64,000 nucleotides of DNA, taken from the NCBI GenBank assembly GCA_016775335.1, contig JAEUGJ010000015.1, forward strand, positions 34,306-98,305, read 5' to 3'. This document shows positions 58,786 to 64,000 of the stretch, in pieces. The notes beneath the pieces were generated by a model that saw only the letters and a list, made by a program, of their open reading frames with translations, ran no database searches and was not told the DNA's origin. The stretch's first letter is position 1. Each line of letters starts with the position of its first letter. Made by a program: the position numbers and the translations under genes. Source of the stretch: Mogibacterium sp. (GTDB lineage Bacteria; Bacillota; Clostridia; Peptostreptococcales; Anaerovoracaceae).

Positions 58786-60444
58786 TTACTCCACTCCTGA
58801 ATTTAATCCGATGTATTTGTCGGCCACATTTTGGAGGACCACAAAGCCATCTAACAGTGCGGCCGTGCCGTCAATTCTGTTCCGCTGGTCCGTGCCTTTT
58901 ACCGGCTGAATGTTGCCGTTTATGTCTGTCTTGACCGACGTATTAAGCAGGCACCATTTGTCGATTGGGTTGTTGTTGTAGATAACCCGGTGGGCCTTAA
59001 ACTCTGCCGCCAGCTGCTTCATTGGTTCCGATAATGTATAAACGCCCTGTCGCACCGGCATCATGGACCGGGGCCCGAACGTTCCCTTGTACTCCCGAAG
59101 GTCGGCGTCACCAATGTGCCACGGGTCGTAGCCGATAAACGGGATGTAAATCCCTTCTTGCTCCCGCAACTCTTCGAACCATTCCAGAAAAATGCGTTTG
59201 TCGCACTTATTTCCCGGGCAGGTCCTCATGTAGCCCTTTTCGCCCCATAGTTTATATGGGGCGTTATCTCGTTCCCGGCGGCTGCCGTTGTTCTGCTCCA
59301 GCACCTCTTCCGGTATCCAGTACATAGAACGAACGTATAGCTTCGGATCGTCCGGGCGCTTAAACAGCACTTTGGCCGCGTTTAAGTCTGTTGTATCCGC
59401 CGCGTCGAACGCTCCAATTCCATATTTAAATTTGATTTCAAAAGTCTCTTCATTGTTCAGTTCCTCATATGTTAGCCAGCCCGATGCGCTGTTTTGTTTC
59501 AAGTCGAAATCCTTCACCAGAACGGTCGGTTTAAAAGTTGCGTCCACTTTTGCTTTTTCCACATTTGCTTTTAATTTTTCGAAACTTTTAATTGTTCCTA
59601 ACCCCGGATTTGCCTTCATCCACTTTTCCGGATCCGTCCATTCTTTCAGGTTGTCCAGTTCGTAGATGAGCGGTAGAAAATTCTCGTCTTCAATATCGCC
59701 CGCCAGCACCCCGGCCGCGTATTCATATTGAGCATCGAAAATACCATTTCGAACAAATCCGTTTGTCGTGATGCAGAAAATTAACGGCTGCTCCCGCGCC
59801 GTTGTGCCTTGCTTTACCAGGTCATACAAATCACGGTTCTTGATGGCCGCCAGTTCGTCGATGATTGCGCAGTGTACGTCCAGGCCGTCCAGTGTGTTGG
59901 TATTGGATGCCAGCGCCCGAATTGTGCCCATATTCGACGGCTGATATATATCACTTGTTCTTTTCCTTGTGTGCTTCCTTAGTAGCGGGCTCATTTCCCG
60001 CATCTTTAGTGCCGCGGTGAATCCCAGGTTTGCCTGGTCCTTCGCGGTGGCCACGTTGTAGACTTGCGGGGCGCCTTCCCGGTCGTTGCATAGCATTGCA
60101 AGTTCCACGGCAGCGCACTCCGTTGTCTTCCCATTTTTTCGCCCCTCAATAATTAGACATTCGTTGTATTTTCTCTTGTCGTTATCGTCAACAAATCCGA
60201 ATAACGCCTGCAGGCGTGCTTTCTGGAATAGTTCCAGCTCTAACGGCATACCCAGCCGGCCGGATGGTCTTTTACAAACGGACTCAATAAAATTAATATG
60301 CCGGTTTGCCAGTTCCGGGTCGAAATGGAACCGCCCGGGTTGTGCGTAGTCCTGAAGAATCTTGTCCGCCGCCTGCTTCAGTTTTTCGCACGCCGGTATT
60401 TTATTATCCAGGACCGCCGAAAAATATTTTTCGATTTCAATCAC
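58786..60444 (-). CDS. Terminase large subunit
   Basis: 552 residues, packaging motor and headful/cos nuclease. Walker A is EGRKNGKTTECAA near residue 105, Walker B VHCAIIDELAAIK near residue 200. FCITTNGFVRNG is motif III. The nuclease half has GAFDAADTTDLNA and GYDPWHIGDADL with the metal-binding aspartates. Overlaps the small terminase gene by 4 bases. Confidence 0.94.
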   Translation of the reverse strand: MIEIEKYFSAVLDNKIPACEKLKQAADKILQDYAQPGRFHFDPELANRHINFIESVCKRPSGRLGMPLELELFQKARLQALFGFVDDNDKRKYNECLIIEGRKNGKTTECAAVELAMLCNDREGAPQVYNVATAKDQANLGFTAALKMREMSPLLRKHTRKRTSDIYQPSNMGTIRALASNTNTLDGLDVHCAIIDELAAIKNRDLYDLVKQGTTAREQPLIFCITTNGFVRNGIFDAQYEYAAGVLAGDIEDENFLPLIYELDNLKEWTDPEKWMKANPGLGTIKSFEKLKANVEKAKVDATFKPTVLVKDFDLKQNSASGWLTYEELNNEETFEIKFKYGIGAFDAADTTDLNAAKVLFKRPDDPKLYVRSMYWIPEEVLEQNNGSRRERDNAPYKLWGEKGYMRTCPGNKCDKRIFLEWFEELREQEGIYIPFIGYDPWHIGDADLREYKGTFGPRSMMPVRQGVYTLSEPMKQLAAEFKAHRVIYNNNPIDKWCLLNTSVKTDINGNIQPVKGTDQRNRIDGTAALLDGFVVLQNVADKYIGLNSGVE

Positions 60445-60785
60445 TTTAGCCCCGTCAGCTTTTGGAATTCGTCAAGTTCCGGAACTTCGGCGGATTCCGG
60501 AAGAAATCCCGTCAGCTGTTTAATTGCAGCAGTATAATTTTTTATCATTGTGTTATAACTCTTCTGCGCCGGGTTTTCCGTCATTACCTCGAACCCGTTC
60601 CCGTTGGTCGTCGTGATCACGGCGCCCTGTTCGTCTACAATGTTTTTCAGTTCCGTCAGCGTGCCGGCCATCCATTCAATTTCCGCCGCCAGTTTCTCCC
60701 CGAAAACCCGCTGTTCCTCGGGGATCTCGTTAACAATTTCTTTCAATTGTTTGGCAAAACTGGGCTTCTTTTTAGCTCTTGCCAT
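60441..60785 (-). CDS. Terminase small subunit (P27-like)
   Basis: 114 residues, basic N-terminus (ARAKKKPSFAKQLKEI), helical, with MTENPAQKSYNTMIKNYTAAIKQLTGFLPE, the pattern of P27-type small terminase proteins that recognise phage DNA. Directly upstream of the large terminase. Confidence 0.8.
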   Translation of the reverse strand: MARAKKKPSFAKQLKEIVNEIPEEQRVFGEKLAAEIEWMAGTLTELKNIVDEQGAVITTTNGNGFEVMTENPAQKSYNTMIKNYTAAIKQLTGFLPESAEVPELDEFQKLTGLK

Positions 60786-60837
60786 AATAACCCCCTTTCG
60801 TGCGAGAATTCGTCCCGCGTCTAAATTAATGTACCCT

Positions 60838-60884
60838 CCCCAACGGTCCTCCCGGGGTGTTTTTCATCCCGCCCCCTGGGGGGG
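60838..60884. other. Candidate cos/packaging site region
   Basis: The gap between HNH and small terminase genes holds strong C- and G-runs (GCCCCCTGGGGGGG at about 60871-60884, and CCCGGGGTG with neighbouring CGGTCCTCC). In cos phages with an adjacent HNH gene the cleaved end lies in this gap. Only position and unusual composition support it. Confidence 0.35.
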
Positions 60885-61658
60885 TTAGCGTTGATACCTC
60901 TCAAAAAATTTTTCCGATAATGCAATTTCGAAGGTCTCGTTCCGCCTCCGCTCTCTCCGGATTCTCTCCCGGCATTCTTCCGGCGTGCTGTCCATCTCGA
61001 TCAGGTCCGCGCCCAATCGTTCCGCCAGTTCCTGCCGTTTCTTTTTTATCGGCTCCGCGATTATAATCCAAACGTTCCGGCAGTCAATGTCCTGCCCCTC
61101 TGCCTGATTGCTTTGCCGGTGTGCCTGCTCTTCTATTTGTTCATAGATCCAATCCCTTAACCGGATTGAGAACGCCAGCAGGTTGTTGTCCTTCCGGCTC
61201 CCGGTCCATCCTGTTGCATACCGTAGCGCGTCCAGGTCCACCACCAAATCAAGCGGGTGCCGATGCAGCGCCACATATTCATGCCGGCCGGATCCGGGCG
61301 CACCGTTAACGATGTGCCGCGCCTGATTGTGAAGCTGGCCATCATCGTCCACATAGCACCCACGCTGCAGCACGTGCACCGGCGCATCCTGCTGGTGCGC
61401 TGCCAGTATCATGGCACGATGTACAGAAAAATGGCAATCCCTGCATAGTAGCTGCAGGTTGTCATGGTTCAGGGTGATTCGTGGATCATTAATAGTTGCC
61501 AGCGTGATCGGCTCAATGTGATGCACCTCGTGGCCAATCACAGCCCCACACCTCTCGCACCTTCCGCCGTCTTCCTTGATACGCTTTTGCACGTATGCCT
61601 CCCGGCACGCTTGCCATTCTTTTGAATGGTAAAAGCTCTTTGCATATTCTTTCGCCAT
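60885..61658 (-). CDS. HNH endonuclease fused to a degenerate P-loop kinase-like domain
   Basis: 257 residues. N-terminal HNH with zinc cysteines (CERCGAVIG ... LCRDCH) and the catalytic GHEVHHIEPITLA plus NHDNLQLL. The C-terminal part is outlined like an AAA/kinase module (HIVNGAPGSGRHEYVAL, PLDLVVDLDALRYA, LAERLGADLIEMDSTPEECRERI) but its Walker A reads GAPGSGRHE, so the lysine and Ser/Thr are replaced. HNH proteins next to terminase genes are needed for cos cleavage in HK97-like phages. Confidence 0.85.
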   Translation of the reverse strand: MAKEYAKSFYHSKEWQACREAYVQKRIKEDGGRCERCGAVIGHEVHHIEPITLATINDPRITLNHDNLQLLCRDCHFSVHRAMILAAHQQDAPVHVLQRGCYVDDDGQLHNQARHIVNGAPGSGRHEYVALHRHPLDLVVDLDALRYATGWTGSRKDNNLLAFSIRLRDWIYEQIEEQAHRQSNQAEGQDIDCRNVWIIIAEPIKKKRQELAERLGADLIEMDSTPEECRERIRRERRRNETFEIALSEKFFERYQR

Positions 61659-62453
61659 TTATTCAATCCCGCATAGCTTCCGTTCCCGGTCGGATAATTC
61701 AATTGTTACGCCGTCCACGGTATTCCATCCACGGCGCCGGCGCTTCTCTGCCTCTGCCTCTGCCTCTGCCAGTCTATCCGCTGCCACCGGGTTCAGCAAG
61801 TACCCACCGCCATAAACGCTTTTGTTTGCCGTCTGGTTGTCCAGTTTGTTAATCCGGTGCAGGTCGTCAAGGCTGAAGCTGATGTCTATGCCGTAATTCG
61901 CCAGATAATTCATTTTGGCCGCCGTCAGCAGTTGTGGCGGATAATTCCATGTTGTCATGTTTTTAATTTTTCTTGTGGCCTGAATGTTCACCTCGTTCGC
62001 TTCCTTGATTGCATTCAGCAGCTTGGGATCCGTTCGGATGCCGGCAGGCTCCAAATTCGTGGCGAACGACGTCCGGACCGTTGCGCCGTTCTCGTAGGTG
62101 ATGGCAGCACCTAGGCAGATGTGCATCTTCTCCCGGTAGTTTGTTCCGATCACCGTGGACATGCCCGGCGTGAATAGAAACCACTTGATTCCGTTCTCAT
62201 TATAAAAATTCATGATCTTCCGCAAAATCGAAAATGGTGGATTATCCACCACAACCTTCCCGGTGTAGTCCTCTGCTTGATAATCTCCACCCGGGTAGAA
62301 TGGCCGGACGAATGTGCCCGGGTCCAGTCCGTACCGTTCCGCAACGTAATCGCGCACAACGATATAAACATTGTCGGGCGTGTAACAATCATCAGTCGTT
62401 AATTTTGGCTTTGCGGATTCCACCAATTCTTCATATGTTTTATTGATTGCCAT
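61659..62453 (-). CDS. DNA adenine-methyltransferase-like protein
   Basis: 264 residues. CYTPDNVYIVVRDYVAERYG at the start and VVVDNPPFSILRKIMNFYNENGIKWFLFTPG with the DNPPF catalytic motif IV of N6-adenine/N4-cytosine methyltransferases. The classical SAM motif (DxFxGxG) is not evident, so it may be a phage-type Dam with altered SAM pocket or a related non-catalytic protein. C-terminus with an Ala/Glu/Arg helix (ADRLAEAEAEAEKRRRRGW). Confidence 0.65.
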   Translation of the reverse strand: MAINKTYEELVESAKPKLTTDDCYTPDNVYIVVRDYVAERYGLDPGTFVRPFYPGGDYQAEDYTGKVVVDNPPFSILRKIMNFYNENGIKWFLFTPGMSTVIGTNYREKMHICLGAAITYENGATVRTSFATNLEPAGIRTDPKLLNAIKEANEVNIQATRKIKNMTTWNYPPQLLTAAKMNYLANYGIDISFSLDDLHRINKLDNQTANKSVYGGGYLLNPVAADRLAEAEAEAEKRRRRGWNTVDGVTIELSDRERKLCGIE

Positions 62454-62673
62454 TTCTGTTCTCCAAATTTATACAAAATAAAATACGGCTCAGCCTTTCG
62501 GCCTTGCCGTACTTCATCAAAACACATTATTATCATCATGGGGGTGATGGTTCAATGATTACGCTATTATTATATCACAAAAGAACGGATAATTTGTTAT
62601 ATCTTTTTACTGTTCCGGGGATTGGTTTGTTGCGTTAATTCTTGCGTTAGGTTGAGTAAGTAAGTAAATTTAT
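62454..62673. promoter_or_regulatory. Regulatory gap ahead of the late genes
   Basis: Holds the terminator at 62484-62515, an A/T-rich stretch and a dyad AAGTAAAT-TT-ATTTACTT (62658-62675 region) next to tandem AAGTAAGTAAAT. A 27-residue frame on the + strand (about 62554-62637) has a GGGGGTGATGG upstream but no other support. The late-gene promoter of the phage probably lies here. Confidence 0.4.
62484..62515 (-). terminator. Terminator after the late-regulator gene
   Basis: On the - strand TACGGC pairs with GCCGTA and AAGGCC with GGCTGA-like bases around GAAA, followed by TTTTATTTTG. It separates the early segment from the HNH/terminase segment. Confidence 0.8.
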
Positions 62674-63108
62674 TTACTTTCCTGGCAGATTGTTGCGTTT
62701 TGCATATTCTTCCAGGGCTTTCCGCCGGATTTGCCGGACGTAATCTTTCGCATACCCTAGGCGGTTGCCGGTCACGTCGTCCCGGTCTCGGCGCATGTAG
62801 TAGGCCACCAGCACATCCCGGTGCGTTGGCTCCAGCTTTTCCAGCTCGGCCAGGATTTCCCGGTTCAGCTGCACCCAGTCCCGGACACGCTCTTCCAGTT
62901 TGTTCTGTTCTTCAATCAATTTAATGATTGCTCGGTCCATGCGGTCGGGTGTTGCACTTGTCTGCACACGCTCGCCCATGCCGCTGGTTCCCGCTGCTGT
63001 TGCAATCGTTTTCAATTCTTCGATTCGGTTACACAGAATAGAAATCTGCGTTCTCGCCTCTGCAAGCTGCATTAATCGTTGATGTGCTGCGTATGCCTCG
63101 TCCGTCAT
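62674..63108 (-). CDS. Sigma-region-4-like phage late transcription regulator
   Basis: 144 residues. Long helical N-terminus (LMQLAEARTQISILCNRIEEL; DRAIIKLIEEQNKLEERV) and a C-terminal HTH: LEPTHRDVLVAYYMRRDRDDV, LGYAKDYVRQIRRKALEEYAKR, like sigma-70 region 4 and the ArpU/DUF1492 regulators that switch on phage late genes. Its place just before the late operon supports that role. Confidence 0.75.
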   Translation of the reverse strand: MTDEAYAAHQRLMQLAEARTQISILCNRIEELKTIATAAGTSGMGERVQTSATPDRMDRAIIKLIEEQNKLEERVRDWVQLNREILAELEKLEPTHRDVLVAYYMRRDRDDVTGNRLGYAKDYVRQIRRKALEEYAKRNNLPGK

Positions 63109-63124
63109 TTCTTCTCCCTCTGCC

Positions 63125-63553
63125 TTAACCTTCTTCTTCGTCCATGGTCTCGATTATAACTCTGGTGTTGTCCTTCCGTCCATACTGCTTCCGGATTACG
63201 GCCCCGGCAATCTGGCCGTCGTCTTTGTAGGCCACGCCGTTCAGCGCATCCGCCACCCCTTTCATTAAATTGTCTAGATCCGGGCGGCAGGTTGGACACA
63301 TTCCCCGGCGGAGTACTTCTTCCCGCCGTGCCTTGCTCCAGCTTTTCGGCGGTTCGAATGTGAACGTTAGTTCCATCAGCAGCGGCACCCCTTCCGGGAA
63401 TGGTTCCCCGGCGCTCTTACTCTTCCGGTATGCCAGCACAACGGATTGCTCGAAGGCCATCGTCTTCCGTGGCGTGTAGGCGTATCCCTTTTTTGTTACC
63501 CGTGGCCGTGCTTTGGGAACCGGACGGCCCGGGACGTGAAACACTACTCGCAT
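63125..63553 (-). CDS. rusA: RusA-family Holliday junction resolvase
   Basis: 142 residues. VFHVPGRPVPKARPRVTKKG at the start and CRPDLDNLMKGVADALNGVAYKDDGQI with the catalytic aspartates mark RusA. Resolves branched DNA before packaging. Overlaps the next upstream gene by 10 bases. Confidence 0.92.
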   Translation of the reverse strand: MRVVFHVPGRPVPKARPRVTKKGYAYTPRKTMAFEQSVVLAYRKSKSAGEPFPEGVPLLMELTFTFEPPKSWSKARREEVLRRGMCPTCRPDLDNLMKGVADALNGVAYKDDGQIAGAVIRKQYGRKDNTRVIIETMDEEEG

Positions 63554-63795
63554 TCTTCCGCCTCCTCTGCCTTATCAAACATTGTTGGCTTTTCCAACAC
63601 CTGGCGAAGCATCTGGTTTTTCTGTTTTTTAATCCGTTTTTCCCGCTCCTTCCGGCGCCGCTCTTCCAGTTCTTCCAGCACAATCATGCCGTTAAGCACA
63701 TTCAGCGGAGTGACTTCTAGCCCTTCCATGGCAGATTCTTCCAGCGCCCGGCGCATCGTGTCCCACATGTGCGCATAGTTCCAATCCTTGTTCAC
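63544..63795 (-). CDS. Small phage early protein
   Basis: 83 residues, helical, charged: DTMRRALEESAMEGLEVTPLNVL then LEELEERRRKEREKRIKKQKNQML. Overlaps its neighbours by 4 and 10 bases, so it is part of a tight early operon. No family recognised; such proteins next to RusA occur in many siphophages. Confidence 0.6.
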   Translation of the reverse strand: MNKDWNYAHMWDTMRRALEESAMEGLEVTPLNVLNGMIVLEELEERRRKEREKRIKKQKNQMLRQVLEKPTMFDKAEEAEECE

Positions 63796-63980
63796 TCTTC
63801 CCCCTCCATTTCTTCCAGTTCTTCCAGCATTTCCAGCACTTCCTGGAAGGCGTCAACCTGCCCCTGGTGGAAGCACTTCATGCCGTTCCGGTTCCGCTTC
63901 CGGTCGTCCTCATAGTCCTCGGTTGCGAACTGTAACCGCTGATTAATCAGTTCCCGTATATCGTCGATATCTATCCGCAT
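63792..63980 (-). CDS. Small phage early protein
   Basis: 62 residues, strongly acidic at the C-terminus (VLEMLEELEEMEGEE) with a basic patch (DDRKRNRNGMKCFHQG). GGAAAGGA lies upstream of the ATG at 63980. Overlaps the next gene by 4 bases. No family recognised. It is the last complete gene before the right edge. Confidence 0.6.
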   Translation of the reverse strand: MRIDIDDIRELINQRLQFATEDYEDDRKRNRNGMKCFHQGQVDAFQEVLEMLEELEEMEGEE

Positions 63981-64000
63981 AGGTCTGCCCGTCCTTTCCG

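Larger units (their letters stand above)
39750..64000 (-). mobile_element. Prophage (HK97-type head, long-tailed), left end and most of the structural/lysis genes
   Basis: A continuous phage module from the XRE regulator at the left to small early genes at the right edge, nearly all on the - strand: RusA, HNH, terminases, portal, protease, capsid, connectors, tail proteins, chaperone frameshift, tape measure, fibres, lysis. Terminase, portal and capsid are full length, so the element looks intact. The left boundary is set between the chromosomal ATP-binding protein (start 39700) and the phage regulator (end 39756); the attachment core could not be identified. The integrase and right end lie outside the window. 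Confidence 0.95.

Noticed and set aside
62554..62637. A 27-residue frame on the + strand with GGGGGTGATGG upstream (toxin-like peptide)
   Set aside because: No terminator, no antisense RNA signal and no convincing membrane helix; spacing from the G-rich stretch is poor.
1..64000. tRNA or rRNA genes, IS elements
   Set aside because: No cloverleaf, rRNA or transposase signals were seen in either strand.

Overview
The window is 64 kb of a Gram-positive, anaerobic Firmicute, most likely a member of class Clostridia. The pointers are an oxygen-independent class III ribonucleotide reductase (nrdD/nrdG), mutS2, zapA, divIB, a YitT-family protein, an mraZ-led division/cell-wall cluster, a CIRCE-controlled groESL operon and strong AGGAGG-type ribosome binding sites. 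Genus and species cannot be fixed from the sequence alone.

Layout. 1-4.9 kb (+ strand): the 3' end of pepT, a HAD hydrolase, then a TPP riboswitch with terminator controlling thiM-thiE-thiD-cytX, a thiamine-precursor salvage operon. 4.85-5.37 kb: a non-coding stretch carrying three equally built TTCACGC/GCGTGAA dyads. 5.4-11.1 kb (- strand): an alpha/beta hydrolase, cardiolipin synthase, a small membrane protein, and nrdD-nrdG behind a consensus promoter overlapped by two NrdR-like boxes. 11.2-21.4 kb (- strand): mnmM, a TPR protein, an unusual B12-binding/radical-SAM-like protein, argS, DUF523, mutS2, zapA, a SpoU methyltransferase and ftsZ. 21.5-32.6 kb (- strand): divIB, murG, ftsW, murD, mraY, murF, a PASTA-containing division PBP, ftsL, rsmH and mraZ, with 10-bp-spaced MraZ-type repeats inside the promoter. 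ftsA, murB and murC are absent from the cluster. 32.7-39.7 kb (- strand): acyl-ACP thioesterase, a degenerate SDR, a YitT-family protein, a PurF-like protein without the N-terminal nucleophile cysteine, groEL/groES, and an ATP-binding protein.

From about 39.75 kb to the right edge lies a prophage (HK97-type capsid, long non-contractile-type tail genes) read almost entirely on the - strand. From right to left (transcription order): small early genes, RusA resolvase, a sigma-region-4-like late regulator, a DNA-methyltransferase-like protein, an HNH nuclease, small and large terminase, portal, prohead protease, capsid, head-tail connectors, major tail protein, tail-assembly chaperone with a programmed -1 frameshift, tape measure, tail/baseplate and fibre genes, a small promoter-operator/HTH mini-module, lysis genes (membrane protein, holin, amidase, second cell-wall hydrolase), small structural-type genes and an XRE-type regulator at the chromosomal junction. 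The integrase and replication genes must lie beyond the right edge. No rRNA, tRNA, CRISPR array or insertion sequence was seen.

The most interesting non-standard signals are the three-dyad array at 4993-5229, the shared palindromic box at the nrdD and PurF-like promoters, the phage frameshift cassette, the phage mini-module at 45.06-45.56 kb with a perfect promoter wrapped round a 21-bp palindrome, the repeated post-promoter motif, and three enzyme relatives that have lost signature catalytic residues.
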